A stretch of 64,000 nucleotides of DNA from Pseudodesulfovibrio profundus (GCF_900217235.1 NZ_LT907975.1:898501-962500); one strand, 5' to 3'. Numbered from the stretch's first letter, positions 33,218-43,972 are shown. Program-made: numbers and translations. The notes: generated from the letters alone by a model not told the origin.

Positions 33218-34105
33218 CTAAGCATGTGTACTGGAGGCTGCTTCAAAGCTTTTCTCAGCAGCTTCCACTATTTTTTCCGCAAGTTCAGTGAATCCCTGCT
33301 TTGCGAATGAATCATTTTCCATAAGTACCACAGGCGTTCCCAAGTCGCCAGCAACCACAGTCGCCGGATCGAGCGGGATGGCGCCTAAAAACTCCAGGCC
33401 GTACTGTTCAGCCAACTCACGCCCACCACCCTTTTTGAAGAGGTCGATGGATTCATGACAATGTGGACAGATAAGGCCGCTCATGTTTTCAACCACACCA
33501 AGGATATTCGCCTTGGCGTATTGAAGAAAATTAATGGATTTACGCACATCTGACAACGACACTTCCTGCGGTGTGGTGACAACGACAGCAAGAGCCTCAG
33601 GAATGGTCTTTAAAACAGTCATGGACTCATCTCCAGTGCCCGGAGGGGAATCCACAACAAGAAAATCCAACTCGCCCCATTGTGTATCAGAAATGAACTG
33701 CCGGATTGCCGAAGTTTTCATGGGCCCACGCCAAAGGACTGCCTGATCTGGGTCCTTGAGCAGTGATTCCATCGAGATGACTCGAAGATTATCGTTGTAT
33801 TTTTTGGGTACAACCAGAGAGCCACGGTCGGCATCAAGCATACCGGAAAGTCCGAGCAGCGTCGGCACGCTGGGGCCATGGATATCGACATCCAGAATGC
33901 CCACCTTGTACCCCTTGTCTGCAAGGGCTGCGGCAACATTGACGGTAACGGAGCTTTTCCCCACACCGCCTTTTCCGCTCATGATGAACAGCTTGTATTT
34001 GATCTTCTCCAATGTGGATTTGATCATTTCATCCTGAATCATCATTTTGGCGCTTTTTCCGCCACCCTTTGCGCCCCCGCAGGAGCCAGATCTGCACCCA
34101 CTCAT
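33218..34105 (-). CDS. Mrp/NBP35 family iron-sulfur carrier ATPase
   Basis: A 295-residue P-loop protein of the MinD/Mrp type. The deviant Walker A GKGGVGKS is at about residues 44-51, and a conserved CPHC pair near residue 220 would bind a bridging Fe-S cluster at the dimer interface. Mrp proteins carry or scaffold [4Fe-4S] clusters, important in anaerobes rich in Fe-S enzymes. The N terminus is Cys/Gly-rich (MSGCRSGSCGGAKGGGK), which is common in the sulfate-reducer forms. It precedes pgsA closely. Confidence 0.9.
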   Translation of the reverse strand: MSGCRSGSCGGAKGGGKSAKMMIQDEMIKSTLEKIKYKLFIMSGKGGVGKSSVTVNVAAALADKGYKVGILDVDIHGPSVPTLLGLSGMLDADRGSLVVPKKYNDNLRVISMESLLKDPDQAVLWRGPMKTSAIRQFISDTQWGELDFLVVDSPPGTGDESMTVLKTIPEALAVVVTTPQEVSLSDVRKSINFLQYAKANILGVVENMSGLICPHCHESIDLFKKGGGRELAEQYGLEFLGAIPLDPATVVAGDLGTPVVLMENDSFAKQGFTELAEKIVEAAEKSFEAASSTHA

Positions 34106-34138
34106 GCTCTTCTCACTTATTCTTGTGGTGATCGTCGA

Positions 34139-35128
34139 TTAGACAATCACCTTTCTTCTGGTGAAGTGATCCAACAACAAAACCACGGCCGCTCCCAGCA
34201 GTGCCAACCCCAAAGCAACCCAAACGCCTTCATCCAATCCAGGCATGACGTTCTGCTCTCTGAGTATATGTATCTTGCCACGAATGACTGTTGATTCGAG
34301 CACTTCCTTCCACGGCCAGACCTTCCTGAGCGCTCCGATCATGACCCCGGTCAAGACAGCGACAGTCGGTACATGCCATCGATGTAAAAGATAATGCAGC
34401 AACCGGGAAAACACAATTATCCCCGAAACCGCCCCTAGTGCAAAAACACTCAATATAACGAGATTCTCACCAATAAAGGGGTTCTTCAATGCTCCGGTCA
34501 CATACTCGTACTTCCCCAGCATCAAAAGGAGAAACGCCCCGCTTACTCCCGGCAGAATCATCGCACAGATGGCAATTGCACCACAGAAGAAGATAAATGG
34601 AAGGGTTTCTGGAGTGCTTACCGGAATCATGCCGACGAACAAAAAACTGCAAAGAGCCCCCAAGCCGACAAAACCAATATTGCATACACTCATGGGTTTG
34701 ATGCCTCGACCTATGACGAAGATCGATGCGGCGATCAGCCCGAAAAACATGGACCAGATTGCTATTGGGTGTTGGGCCAGCATGTAATGCATGACTCTGG
34801 CCATGCTCATAACAGCTAGCAATATGCCACAAAGCAGACAGACCAGGAATCGCAAATGAACTCCGGCCAGTGCACCCGCAATATCCAACTGGAACAATCG
34901 ACGAGCAAAATTGATATCAAAGGACCTGATGGCATCCACAAGTTGCGTATATATTCCGGTAATGAATGCGATAGTACCACCGGATACGCCAGGAATGATA
35001 TCCGCTCCTCCCATGCAAAAACCTTTCAGAAAAAGGAAAAACGTACTTTTGCAACCGCAAGGGCCGGGGCTGGCCATGAACGCTTCTTTGAGAGTCATCG
35101 ATTTTTCATTCATTTCGTTACCAGCCAT
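34139..35128 (-). CDS. DUF368 membrane protein
   Basis: A 329-residue DUF368 protein with about 8 hydrophobic segments. The family signature [26 protein letters not shown] lies near residues 34-60, and a second [18 protein letters not shown] motif near 215. The DUF368 family is related to bacterial polyprenyl-phosphate (PopT-type) translocases; this role is known only for some members and is inference here. I take ATG 35128; it overlaps the pcm end by 11 nt and the ribosome binding site is weak, so ATG 35113 is an alternative. Confidence 0.82.
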   Translation of the reverse strand: MAGNEMNEKSMTLKEAFMASPGPCGCKSTFFLFLKGFCMGGADIIPGVSGGTIAFITGIYTQLVDAIRSFDINFARRLFQLDIAGALAGVHLRFLVCLLCGILLAVMSMARVMHYMLAQHPIAIWSMFFGLIAASIFVIGRGIKPMSVCNIGFVGLGALCSFLFVGMIPVSTPETLPFIFFCGAIAICAMILPGVSGAFLLLMLGKYEYVTGALKNPFIGENLVILSVFALGAVSGIIVFSRLLHYLLHRWHVPTVAVLTGVMIGALRKVWPWKEVLESTVIRGKIHILREQNVMPGLDEGVWVALGLALLGAAVVLLLDHFTRRKVIV

Positions 35129-35759
35129 GTTTTCCGACCAAATCAACAAAAGCGACGCTTCCCAAATTGGTCCGGACGATCTTTCCATCGACCTTTTCAA
35201 TTTGGATTAACTCTTGAGACTGCTTGGAGTTCCCTACAGGGATGAGCATTCGTCCGTTTTCCGCCAATTGGGCAACAAGAGGCTCAGGAACTTCCGGGCC
35301 TCCAGCTGTCACGATGATACGATCAAACGGCGCTTCATCCGGCCACCCCATGGTTCCGTCATCCAGCTTGATCTTGACCGAAAACATACGCATATCCATA
35401 AAACGCTTTCGGGCTGCAAAAAACAACTTCTTGATGCGCTCGACAGTATATACGTCCGCTCCCATGTGATCGAGAACCGCAGCCTGGTATCCGGAGCCTG
35501 CGCCAATCTCCAGGGTTTTCATCCCCGGCTCGACCTGCAGTCGCTCCGACATGAGAGCCACAATATACGGCTGTGAAATGGTCTGGCCCTCGCCAATAGG
35601 CAACGGAGAGTCCGAATATGCCTTGTAAGCCAACGCTTCTTCAACAAAGCGATGGCGAGGCAGCGTCCTCATAGCTTGGAGTACAGCAGGGTCGGAGATG
35701 CCACGCTTCTCTATCTGCTCACGCACCATGCGCTCTCTCGACCGAACCGGATCAACCAT
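35118..35759 (-). CDS. pcm: Protein-L-isoaspartate O-methyltransferase
   Basis: A 213-residue Pcm. The SAM-binding motif [12 protein letters not shown], the preceding [15 protein letters not shown] segment and the later [13 protein letters not shown] motif are all typical. It repairs isoaspartyl residues in aged proteins. The ATG at 35759 is chosen because GGAG lies 6 nt upstream; the frame is open further up but is not Pcm-like. First gene of the operon with DUF368, mrp and pgsA. Divergent from a CBS-domain gene. Confidence 0.95.
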   Translation of the reverse strand: MVDPVRSRERMVREQIEKRGISDPAVLQAMRTLPRHRFVEEALAYKAYSDSPLPIGEGQTISQPYIVALMSERLQVEPGMKTLEIGAGSGYQAAVLDHMGADVYTVERIKKLFFAARKRFMDMRMFSVKIKLDDGTMGWPDEAPFDRIIVTAGGPEVPEPLVAQLAENGRMLIPVGNSKQSQELIQIEKVDGKIVRTNLGSVAFVDLVGKHGW

Positions 35760-35928
35760 GAATACTCCTTGAAAAAATGACGACTGACCAATGGATTTTT
35801 TCCTCGGGGATGCTGACCAGATTATGCCTCTAAAGTCAACTCTCGCAGAGATATCAAGCGACTCTCCCTCACCCTCTTGACACATTCAGTGGTCCATGAA
35901 ACGATATATTAATCGGAGGGATATAGTT

Positions 35929-36351
35929 ATGATAGTAAAAGACCTCATGAGTTCCCCGGTCTTCTCGCTCAAGGAGACAGACTCTTTGCACAGTGCGCGA
36001 TCACTCATGAATCTGCAACGGATACGACACATCCCGATCGTGACCGTAGACAACGTGTTTACCGGCTTAATCACCCATCGTGACATTCTTTCGGCAACCA
36101 TTTCTCAACTGGCGGACCTCGACCCTGAAACACAAAAGGAAATCGACTCCGGCATCCCCATACGGGAAATAATGCGGACAGATATTGCCACCATAGCCAG
36201 CGATGCACCGCTCAAGGATGCAGCACAGATTCTACTCAATCACAAATACGGATGCCTGCCTGTTGTTGAAGACAGCCAGCTCATCGGCATTCTGACAGAA
36301 GCCGATTTCCTGCGACTGACCATCAAGCTGATGGACGCATTGAACGAATAA
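35929..36351 (+). CDS. CBS-domain pair protein
   Basis: A 140-residue protein made of two CBS motifs (about 1-58 and 73-138: MSSPVFSLKETDSLHSARSLM and MRTDIATIASDAPLKDAAQIL). CBS pairs bind adenosyl ligands such as AMP, ATP or SAM and regulate partners. The start is ATG 35929, with GGAGGG at 35915-35920; the longer frame starts lack a ribosome binding site. It is monocistronic, ends at a terminator, and no partner gene is adjacent. Confidence 0.88.
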   Translation: MIVKDLMSSPVFSLKETDSLHSARSLMNLQRIRHIPIVTVDNVFTGLITHRDILSATISQLADLDPETQKEIDSGIPIREIMRTDIATIASDAPLKDAAQILLNHKYGCLPVVEDSQLIGILTEADFLRLTIKLMDALNE

Positions 36352-36376
36352 GGCAGATTATCATAGAAAATCCACG

Positions 36377-36407
36377 AGCCGTTCCTGCAAAAGGTGCGGC
36401 TTTTTTG
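36377..36407 (+). terminator. Terminator after the CBS gene
   Basis: A 5-bp stem (36377-36381 with 36397-36401), an inner 3-bp stem and a following run of Ts. The remaining gap to the M23 gene (36408-36531) should hold that gene's promoter. Confidence 0.7.
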
Positions 36408-36531
36408 TATTTTTTACATTACTTTTTACCTTTTCAGCTAACATGTAAAACTCCCTTGTTTCCTGTGCTGGAAGGGTATAGAAATAGTCTAGACAATCCA
36501 TTCATAATGAATAAACACAAAGAGTAGCTTC

Positions 36532-37860
36532 ATGAATAAGGAAAAAAAATCATCATTCCCGGCAGTGCTAAGCGCTATCATCATTCTACTGGCTCTAGGG
36601 GCTGGAGGCTTTCTGTTACTTAAAGATACGAACCCTCCAGTCATCACCATCAGCCCAGACACCGCCAACGTCGGCAAGGGGACTGAAATCCATATTGCCG
36701 TCAAAGACACGGGAAGTGGCCTCAAGTCGGTAACTATTGTCGCGAGCCAGGGAGACAAGACCATCCCTCTTATCCAGAAGGACTACCCCGGTGGTGTGTC
36801 TGAAGTGGATGAAGTCGTGGTGCTGGCAAAAGGTGAAGTGAGCGAAGGGGAATTCACCTTACATGTCTCGGCCCAGGATGCCTCCCTGTACCCCTTCGGT
36901 GAAGCCGGTCTTTCCAGCGCCACCATGATGTATGAATACGACGCCACTCCACCCCGGATTTATGTGCAGTCACACACCAATAACCTCAATCAGGGTGGTT
37001 CGGCGCTGATGGTGTACTCGCTTTCCGAAGTGGCAGAAACCACCGGCATCCAGCTTGGAGAACGCTTCTTCCCTGCGTACCTACAATCATCCACGAATGG
37101 TAACAACCTCTACTATTGCATGTTCGCCATGCCTTGGGACACCCCGCCAGCAGAGTTCAAGCCGGTCATCGTCGCAAACGATAAAGCAGGCAACTCCGCA
37201 CAGCGGGCCTTCAATCACCACACGAACGCACGCAACTTCAGGCGCGATAAAATTCGGCTGTCCGACTCCTTCATTGATAAGACATTGCCGGAATTCCATA
37301 GCCTCATTCCCCAGGAAGGATCGCCCATTGATAAGTACATTTACATCAACAATACCCTTCGCAAGCAAAACCGTGCAAAGCTTGTCGAGCTGAGCCGCAA
37401 TACTGCACCCACTATGCTGTGGAGCGGACCTTTCCAGCGTCTTCCTAACGCAGCGAACAGAGCACGCTATGCGGATTCTCGAGACTACATGTACAAGGGA
37501 AAGAAGGTAGACTTCCAAACCCATCTCGGCCTGGATCTGGCAAGCATCAAACACGCCCCTGTCCCGGCAGGCAATAACGGTACCATCGTTTTTGCGGACT
37601 TCTTGGGCATCTACGGCAACGTAGTGGTTATTGATCATGGCCTGGGCCTTCAATCGCTCTACGCTCACCTTAGCAGCATCACCGTCAACACCGGCGACGC
37701 CGTCAACAAGGGAGATATCGTTGGGCATACTGGCACAACCGGCCTGGCTGGAGGCGACCACCTCCACTACGGAGTTACTGTTGCAGGCATTCCTGTCCAA
37801 CCCATTGAGTGGTGGGACAATCGCTGGATAGAGCACAACATAACATCCAAGCTGAATTAA
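36532..37860 (+). CDS. M23 family (LytM-type) metallopeptidase, membrane anchored
   Basis: A 442-residue protein. One N-terminal membrane helix (about 9-30) is followed by beta-rich, Ig-like regions and a C-terminal LytM domain. Zinc ligands are visible in HLGLDLAS (first His/Asp) and HLHYGV. Such proteins cut peptidoglycan peptide cross-links or activate amidases from the periplasm. The four LytM ligand residues that I can place are all present, so catalysis is plausible. It is monocistronic, with a strong terminator directly after it. Confidence 0.9.
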   Translation: MNKEKKSSFPAVLSAIIILLALGAGGFLLLKDTNPPVITISPDTANVGKGTEIHIAVKDTGSGLKSVTIVASQGDKTIPLIQKDYPGGVSEVDEVVVLAKGEVSEGEFTLHVSAQDASLYPFGEAGLSSATMMYEYDATPPRIYVQSHTNNLNQGGSALMVYSLSEVAETTGIQLGERFFPAYLQSSTNGNNLYYCMFAMPWDTPPAEFKPVIVANDKAGNSAQRAFNHHTNARNFRRDKIRLSDSFIDKTLPEFHSLIPQEGSPIDKYIYINNTLRKQNRAKLVELSRNTAPTMLWSGPFQRLPNAANRARYADSRDYMYKGKKVDFQTHLGLDLASIKHAPVPAGNNGTIVFADFLGIYGNVVVIDHGLGLQSLYAHLSSITVNTGDAVNKGDIVGHTGTTGLAGGDHLHYGVTVAGIPVQPIEWWDNRWIEHNITSKLN

Positions 37861-37862
37861 CC

Positions 37863-37898
37863 AAAAGGCGCCCTTCATATGAAGGGCGCCTTTTTTTG
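37863..37898 (+). terminator. Terminator after the M23 peptidase
   Basis: A 14-bp perfect stem (37863-37876 with 37881-37894), a 4-nt loop and a T tract; the strongest terminator in the window. Confidence 0.93.
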
Positions 37899-38030
37899 CG
37901 CTAAAAGCCTTCCCTCTTAACTGAAAGTCATTCGCTGGACAGTTCGTTCAAAAGACAGAAAGGCAAAAGATTCCAAGGTCTACTTTTTGCAATGAATGCA
38001 AGAAGGAAATTTATTCCAAGGAGTCATTGC

Positions 38031-38555
38031 ATGATTTCATCAGTTAATTCGCACGATCCGTTCCAAGACTTCACCGGCGTTCAAAATAAGCGCCAGAAGC
38101 AATCCTCTTTTGATCAAGAGATAGAAAAAAGCCATGAAAAGCAAGAAGCCCAAGCTTCAACCATTTCCTTCCAGAAAGAACTGACTCCTGAAGAGGAGCA
38201 GCGTGTTCTGTTTTTACAAAACATGCTTTCTCAGTTGCTCTCCCTTGCTGACGGACGCCCCTCAGAAGAACAGCGGGAGCGAATCAAGGAAATAGAGAAA
38301 GAATTGGAAGAATTGACCGGCGTAAAGATGGAGACCCGCCTTTCCTCCGTAACCGAAAAAATGCCCGGCAAAAAAGAGGAAAAGGCAGAAGATGAAGAAT
38401 CGCTCGTGCAACAGTTTGGCATTGACCCCGATGAAGCGAAGCACAAGCAAAGTGCTGCTCCATCGGGCGAAGCGGTACCAGGCATTCAGATGCTCAAGCG
38501 ACAGTCACTCTTCGCTCAACTGCAGTCTTTACTGGGACCACAATTAGATCAATAA
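38031..38555 (+). CDS. Hypothetical charged helical protein, 174 aa
   Basis: No family recognised. The ATG at 38031 is favoured because GGAG-like sequence ends 7 nt upstream. The protein is very rich in Glu, Lys and Gln, with helical segments (EEEQRVLFLQNMLSQLL, EQRERIKEIEKELEEL) and a short hydrophobic C-terminal helix (QSLFAQLQSLLGPQL). No cysteines or membrane segments. It is convergent with the ADP-ribosylglycohydrolase-like gene (4 bp between stops). Confidence 0.65.
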   Translation: MISSVNSHDPFQDFTGVQNKRQKQSSFDQEIEKSHEKQEAQASTISFQKELTPEEEQRVLFLQNMLSQLLSLADGRPSEEQRERIKEIEKELEELTGVKMETRLSSVTEKMPGKKEEKAEDEESLVQQFGIDPDEAKHKQSAAPSGEAVPGIQMLKRQSLFAQLQSLLGPQLDQ

Positions 38556-38559
38556 CTTT

Positions 38560-39546
38560 TTAGCTCAACTCGGATGCTATCGCTTCAGCATTGGTCAGTA
38601 TTGCATCCTTATCGACCAATCCCTCAATAAAGCGGTCCGGAATTCCCTGAATGCCGACCATTGCCCCGCATAATGCTCCCGTCATGCACGCCCGAGCCAT
38701 GTTGTTTCCGCCACCATTAATTGTCGTCAACACGGCAGTTTCAAAATCATCCGGATATTTGCTGGCCATCCAATACGCAGCCGGAGCCATGAAACCCATT
38801 TGGCAGGCAAGACCGTAAATCTGCGCAATCGCGTATGGAGGGTCAATTGTAATAGCCGGGCTGGTTGCAGCATCATAGACAAAGCCCGGTTGCAAAAAAA
38901 CATCGATCAATGCGCGATCGACCTCCTTCTGCGCCCACCCCATCAGGCTTTTGCCGGATTTTTCCAATGTCTTGCCTCGGATGAGTCGGCAAACAGACAG
39001 CACGAACGCCAACGACTGGGCGGCTACGAACGGTTCAGCGTGTGTCAGATGAATATTACTCTTGGCCTTGGCTGCAAGCTCTCTGGGGTCATCTGCGTAC
39101 CGGGCAGCCAGCATAACGCCACGTATTGCGGCCTCACCGCTATCGGCCATACCTGCGGCCTGTCCCCACGGAACATTCTCTTTACGCGCCTTCCACACTT
39201 CACGCATGGCAATATCCGTATATCGTCCGCCACTTGGAGTGCCATCCAACGTATCCAGAAATTCATCCAGACGATCGGTGAAATCGTCCTCGTCATACGC
39301 TCCTTTATCCACAATGGAATCGAGAAGAAGCATGGACACCTGTCCGGTCTGCGAAACATCTCCCGCCTTGCAGCCATCGTGGTATCTCCCCTGCTTTGGG
39401 GCCATGTAATCCGTAATCCAATCGCCATAGTCCTGACGCAGTTTGTCCAGGTCGTAATACCAATGTGGCCCCAGTCCAAGGGCGTCACCGATATACATAC
39501 CAACAACAGCTCCCATTGCCCTGTCCTTTCGCGTCAATTCAGCCAT
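38560..39546 (-). CDS. ADP-ribosylglycohydrolase / J1-crystallin-like protein lacking metal ligands
   Basis: A 328-residue all-helical member of the ADP-ribosylglycohydrolase (DraG/ARH) superfamily, seen from GMYIGDALGLG at residues 16-26 and the C-terminal Gly-rich helix. In active enzymes two Mg ions are held by a TDD-type motif and a C-terminal GGDxDT motif. Here these read SQTGQ (65-69) and GGGNNM (278-283). The acidic ligands are missing in both halves, as in some crystallin-like relatives, so hydrolase activity is doubtful. It is the last gene after cdd and deoA, 29 nt downstream of deoA, so nucleoside salvage is its likely context. Confidence 0.82.
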   Translation of the reverse strand: MAELTRKDRAMGAVVGMYIGDALGLGPHWYYDLDKLRQDYGDWITDYMAPKQGRYHDGCKAGDVSQTGQVSMLLLDSIVDKGAYDEDDFTDRLDEFLDTLDGTPSGGRYTDIAMREVWKARKENVPWGQAAGMADSGEAAIRGVMLAARYADDPRELAAKAKSNIHLTHAEPFVAAQSLAFVLSVCRLIRGKTLEKSGKSLMGWAQKEVDRALIDVFLQPGFVYDAATSPAITIDPPYAIAQIYGLACQMGFMAPAAYWMASKYPDDFETAVLTTINGGGNNMARACMTGALCGAMVGIQGIPDRFIEGLVDKDAILTNAEAIASELS

Positions 39547-39575
39547 GTCGACTCCTTGAATCTTCGAATTATTGG

Positions 39576-40877
39576 TTAACAGCTATAAATATCTTCACAT
39601 GGATCAGGAGGTTCCACCTCTATGCAAACAGCCTCCTGAACTATCGTTGAAACTTCTCCCATGTTCTGGTCAGATCCATGAACAACAGCAAGTGGATCCC
39701 CTGCATGCACATATGTTCCTATACGAACAATATCAGACAATCCCACAGCAGGATCAATGGATTGCTCAGGACGCATTCTGCCTCCCCCCAGTGCAACTAC
39801 AGCCATTCCAAGCGCCCGCGTATCCCAACTGGCAACATATCCGCTCCTGGGAGCTGACACCTGTTCCATCCTTGGAGATGACGAAAGATAAGAAAGTGGT
39901 TTTTCCATGAAGTCAGACGGGCCGCCCAGAGAATGGACCATACGGGCAAATCGTTCCGCTGCTTCCCCATTGGCAAGCACTCTCTCAATCTGGGTATTGG
40001 CTGCTGAAAGGTTCTCAGCCAACTCTCCAAGACACAACAGTTGAGCGCAAAGCGGTTTGACGATGGTCATAATTCGGCGATCAACAGACTCTCCGGTAAG
40101 AAAGCGAACAGCTTCTGCAACTTCCAGGGCGTTTCCGGCACATGGGGCCAGCGGCTCACTCATATCAGTCACAAGGGACATCTGTTTCAGGCCAAGCTCA
40201 TTGGCTACAGACTGAATACTATTAGCCAATCGACATGCATCATCATGGCTTGTCATGAAAGCTCCGTTGCCGCTTTTCACATCCATTACGAGAGCGTCCA
40301 GGCCGGCAGCTATCTTCTTGGAAAGTATGGAGGCTGTGATCAAAGGAATGGACTCAACCGTGGCCGTCACGTCACGGATCGCATAAAACCGCTTATCCGC
40401 AGGTGCCAGGTCGCCGGTCTGCCCAATGATAGCCACGCCGACATCACGCACAACCTCACGAAATCGATCAACACCAATATTGGTCGTATACCCTGGTATA
40501 GCTTCCAACTTATCCAGCGTGCCCCCAGTATGCCCAAGCCCACGGCCGGAGATCATGGGGACATATCCCCCACAGGCGGCTATGACTGGCCCAAGGATCA
40601 GGCTGACCAAGTCTCCCACCCCTCCGGTGGAGTGTTTATCCAGAACAGGGCCATCCAAGTCCCACTCAAGCATATCTCCCGACCGAGCCATTGCGTCTGT
40701 AAGGGCTGCACATTCCGCAAAGGACATACCATTGAAATAGACGCTCATACCAAACGCGGCGATCTGTCCCTCAGAAATGCTTCCGCTGCTTAAGCCATCA
40801 ATGAAAAATTCAATTTCTCTTGCACTCAGAGAATGCCCATCACGCTTTTTGCGAATGATTTCCTGGGGGATCAACAT
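39576..40877 (-). CDS. deoA: Pyrimidine-nucleoside (thymidine) phosphorylase
   Basis: A 433-residue nucleoside phosphorylase II. The signature SGRGLGHTGGTLDKLEAIPG lies near residue 108, with the phosphate-binding KHSTGG segment before it. It splits thymidine or uridine to base and (deoxy)ribose-1-phosphate. I choose ATG 40877 over GTG 40880 because GAGGTG from the end of cdd is well spaced. Its start overlaps the end of cdd, so the two are coupled. Whether it is DeoA (thymidine-specific) or Pdp (broader) cannot be settled by reading. Confidence 0.92.
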   Translation of the reverse strand: MLIPQEIIRKKRDGHSLSAREIEFFIDGLSSGSISEGQIAAFGMSVYFNGMSFAECAALTDAMARSGDMLEWDLDGPVLDKHSTGGVGDLVSLILGPVIAACGGYVPMISGRGLGHTGGTLDKLEAIPGYTTNIGVDRFREVVRDVGVAIIGQTGDLAPADKRFYAIRDVTATVESIPLITASILSKKIAAGLDALVMDVKSGNGAFMTSHDDACRLANSIQSVANELGLKQMSLVTDMSEPLAPCAGNALEVAEAVRFLTGESVDRRIMTIVKPLCAQLLCLGELAENLSAANTQIERVLANGEAAERFARMVHSLGGPSDFMEKPLSYLSSSPRMEQVSAPRSGYVASWDTRALGMAVVALGGGRMRPEQSIDPAVGLSDIVRIGTYVHAGDPLAVVHGSDQNMGEVSTIVQEAVCIEVEPPDPCEDIYSC

Positions 40878-40879
40878 CA

Positions 40880-41305
40880 CTACACCTCGTCGGCAACCGG
40901 CATTTCAAACAGGTCTGGCAACAACTCATCCATATGCCAAACAAGCGTTTCGTCGGTGTCACAAGTAGAATAGACCAGAGACTCTGCTGCAAGGAACTCA
41001 GCCAACACCTGCCGGCAAGCTCCACATGGCGAATGAAGCGCAGCGCTCGGCGTATAAAGCAATAACGCTAGGAAATCACCACGCCCCCTGCCATCAGCAA
41101 CAGCAGAATAGAGTGCAGTCCTCTCGGCACAGTTGGTCAATCCGAATGAGGCATTCTCAACATTGCAGCCCACATAAATAACGTCGTCTTCCGTGAGGAG
41201 AGCAGCCCCTACCGAAAAGTTGCTGTAGGGGGCATAGGCATTCTGTGCGGCCTGTCTGGCAGCCTCTTTCAGCGACCCAAGTACTTTATCCGATATCTTG
41301 ATCAT
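40880..41305 (-). CDS. cdd: Cytidine deaminase
   Basis: A 141-residue tetramer-type cytidine deaminase. The zinc-binding residues are Cys59 and Glu61 (CAE), Cys94 and Cys97 (PCGAC). It converts cytidine and deoxycytidine to uridine and deoxyuridine, the substrate for the next gene's phosphorylase. First gene of the cdd - deoA - ARH-like operon, starting just downstream of the lon terminator. Confidence 0.95.
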   Translation of the reverse strand: MIKISDKVLGSLKEAARQAAQNAYAPYSNFSVGAALLTEDDVIYVGCNVENASFGLTNCAERTALYSAVADGRGRGDFLALLLYTPSAALHSPCGACRQVLAEFLAAESLVYSTCDTDETLVWHMDELLPDLFEMPVADEV

Positions 41306-41324
41306 ATGTAATACTCGCTATCAT

Positions 41325-41357
41325 AAAAAAGAGCCGAACGGCAAAACCGTTCGGCTC
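41325..41357 (-). terminator. Terminator after lon
   Basis: An 11-bp perfect stem (41331-41341 with 41347-41357) with a 5-nt loop and a T tract on the minus strand. It separates lon from cdd. Confidence 0.92.
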
Positions 41358-41378
41358 ATATTTGACATTTTACCGCTG

Positions 41379-43844
41379 TTACTGACGAGCTGGTTTGCGT
41401 TGTTCTTCCTTCAGCAGCTCGTTAGCCAGCGGCGGCTCACCGTGCTGTGGGATAAGAACAGCTTCGCCACCATTCTCAAGGGCCTTGTCGACAACTTCGT
41501 CCATTGTCTTGACCGGGATAACTTCCAATTCCTTGAGAATGTCCTTAGGGACATCCTTGAGGTTTTTCTCGTTATCCGCGGGAATAAGAACCGTTTTAAT
41601 GAGTCCTCGATGGGCAGCGAGCAGCTTCTCTCTCAGTCCACCGATGGCAAGCACACGACCGCGAAGTGTTATTTCACCGGTCATGGCCAGATCATGGCGA
41701 ACCGGAATGTTGAGCAACGCGGAGATAAGCGCTGTTGTCAGGGTGATACCCGCACTCGGGCCGTCCTTCGGTGTAGCACCGTCCGGAACGTGAATGTGAA
41801 TATCAACCTTGGTGTTAAAGTCCGGCTTGAGTCCCAGCAGGTCTGATCTGGAGCGAATATAGGAGATGGCTGCACGGGCAGACTCCTGCATCACATCGCC
41901 AAGCTTACCGGTAATCTCAACCTTTCCCTTACCAGGCATCAATGCCACTTCCACAAGCAGCATTTCGCCGCCCAGTTGCGTCCAGGCAAGACCATTACAG
42001 ACGCCGACCTGTGCTTCCTGCTCGCGTTCACCATAGGTGAACTTCTGCACTCCAAGCATTTTCTCAAGGGATTGCTTGGTAACATGAACCGTCTTATCCC
42101 TATCCTGCTCCTCCACTATCTTCATGGCGGACTTGCGGCAAATAGAGGCGACTTCACGTTCGAGATTACGAACACCAGCCTCACGGGTATAGTAGCGAAC
42201 AATGTCCAGAAGAGCATTGTCAGACAACTGGATATTTTCCGGCTTCAGCCCATGCTGCTCAATCTGCTTAGGCAGAAGGAAGCCTTTGGCAATCTCAACT
42301 TTTTCAGTCTCAAGATAACCAGGCAGACGGATGATCTCCATACGATCCTGCAAAGGCAATGGAATACCTTCAAGCTGGTTGGCAGTTGTGATGAAAAACA
42401 CCTTGGAAAGGTCGTAATCAAGATCAAGGTAATGATCGTTGAATGCGTAGTTCTGCTCGGGGTCAAGGACCTCAAGCAAAGCTGCAGAGGGATCACCACG
42501 GAAATCGGCCGACATTTTATCGACCTCATCCAGACAGATGACCGGATTGTTATTCTTTACCCGTTTGAAAGACTGAATGATCTTACCGGGCATGGCACCG
42601 ACATAGGTACGGCGGTGACCACGGATTTCTGCTTCGTCCCTTACGCCGCCAAGCGACAGTCGGATGAACTCTCTGTCCATGGAGCGGGCAATCGATTTGG
42701 CAATGGAAGTCTTACCAACACCAGGAGGGCCAACAAAACAAAGAATCGGCCCCTTCATTGATTCGACCAACGTCTGAACAGCCAGGTACTCGAGGATACG
42801 CTCTTTAGGCTTTTCCAGACCGAAATGATCCTGATCAAGGATTTCCCTAGCTTGTTTGATGTCTACATCGCCATCGTTTTTGACTTGATCCCAGGGGAGA
42901 TCAAGTACCCAATCGATGTAGTTGCGGACAACAGTATATTCAGCGGAGCTAGGCTGCATGGAGCGCAGCTTCTTGAGTTCCTTGCGAACACGCTCACGAT
43001 TCTCCTCGGACATGGGCTTGGCATCGAGTTGATCTTCCAACTCCTGTGCTTCGGCAAGGGGATCATCCTCCCGCCCCATTTCCTTGTTGATCGCTTTCAC
43101 CTGTTCGTTCAGGTAGTACTCACGCTGATTCTTTTCCATCTGATCTTTAACGCGACCTTTGACGCGCTTCTCGATGGAAACAATTTCGATCTCACCCAAG
43201 AGGAGTTCATAGACTCGCTCAAGGCGCTTGATGGCATCCATTTCCTCAAGAATTTCCTGCTTGCGGGCAAAATCGATCTTGAGGTGTGGCATGACCTGAT
43301 CCGCCAACTGCCCTGCGTCCTTCAACGTCGACATGGCGAGAATGGCCTCAGGTGCGACCTTCTTGTTGACCTTGCCAAATTCATCAAGGGACTCGTGGAC
43401 AGCACGAATAAGCGCCATGGCTTCGGGGTTTTCCACTTCTTCTTCAGGAAGCATGGTCACCGTAGCCTGCGGGTACTCATCTTCAGCTATGTCTTCATAA
43501 ATGAGCTTGCTCTCTTTGGGGTCCCACAATGCACGTGAAACACCCTCAAAAAGCACTTTGATGGTGCCATCGGGCAAGCGAAGCATTTGCAAAATTTTAC
43601 TGACTGTACCCATCTCGTACAGATCATCTGCTTCAGGATGTTCCTTCTCAGGAGACTTCTGCGTTACGAGAAAAATCTGTTTGCCGTAATCGGCAACAGC
43701 AGTCTCAATCGCTTTGATTGAAGCTTCGCGACCGACGAACAGCGGTACAATGGATCGGGGAAACATGACCACTTCCCGCAGAGACATCATGGGGAGGTTC
43801 ATGCTTTCAGGGGATTTCTTGCCGTCAAAACCAAAGGTCGGCAT
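41379..43844 (-). CDS. lon: ATP-dependent protease Lon
   Basis: An 821-residue Lon of the bacterial LonA type. An N-terminal substrate-binding domain and coiled coil precede the AAA+ module with Walker [10 protein letters not shown] and Walker B ([11 protein letters not shown]). The C-terminal protease domain has the Ser-Lys dyad signature (KDGPSAG). It degrades misfolded and regulatory proteins. GGAGG lies 5 nt before the ATG. It is the last gene of the tig - clpP - clpX - lon group, the usual order, and ends at a strong terminator. Confidence 0.97.
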   Translation of the reverse strand: MPTFGFDGKKSPESMNLPMMSLREVVMFPRSIVPLFVGREASIKAIETAVADYGKQIFLVTQKSPEKEHPEADDLYEMGTVSKILQMLRLPDGTIKVLFEGVSRALWDPKESKLIYEDIAEDEYPQATVTMLPEEEVENPEAMALIRAVHESLDEFGKVNKKVAPEAILAMSTLKDAGQLADQVMPHLKIDFARKQEILEEMDAIKRLERVYELLLGEIEIVSIEKRVKGRVKDQMEKNQREYYLNEQVKAINKEMGREDDPLAEAQELEDQLDAKPMSEENRERVRKELKKLRSMQPSSAEYTVVRNYIDWVLDLPWDQVKNDGDVDIKQAREILDQDHFGLEKPKERILEYLAVQTLVESMKGPILCFVGPPGVGKTSIAKSIARSMDREFIRLSLGGVRDEAEIRGHRRTYVGAMPGKIIQSFKRVKNNNPVICLDEVDKMSADFRGDPSAALLEVLDPEQNYAFNDHYLDLDYDLSKVFFITTANQLEGIPLPLQDRMEIIRLPGYLETEKVEIAKGFLLPKQIEQHGLKPENIQLSDNALLDIVRYYTREAGVRNLEREVASICRKSAMKIVEEQDRDKTVHVTKQSLEKMLGVQKFTYGEREQEAQVGVCNGLAWTQLGGEMLLVEVALMPGKGKVEITGKLGDVMQESARAAISYIRSRSDLLGLKPDFNTKVDIHIHVPDGATPKDGPSAGITLTTALISALLNIPVRHDLAMTGEITLRGRVLAIGGLREKLLAAHRGLIKTVLIPADNEKNLKDVPKDILKELEVIPVKTMDEVVDKALENGGEAVLIPQHGEPPLANELLKEEQRKPARQ

Positions 43845-43972
43845 CTATTCCTCCGAGTGGTTGCATATATGGCGACACCCGCTTCCCCCAATGTAGGAGA
43901 AGCGAGCGATTGCCGTCGATGGTTGGAAGTAATACCGTTGGATCAATTGTCAATCCAATCCACCGCTTGAAA

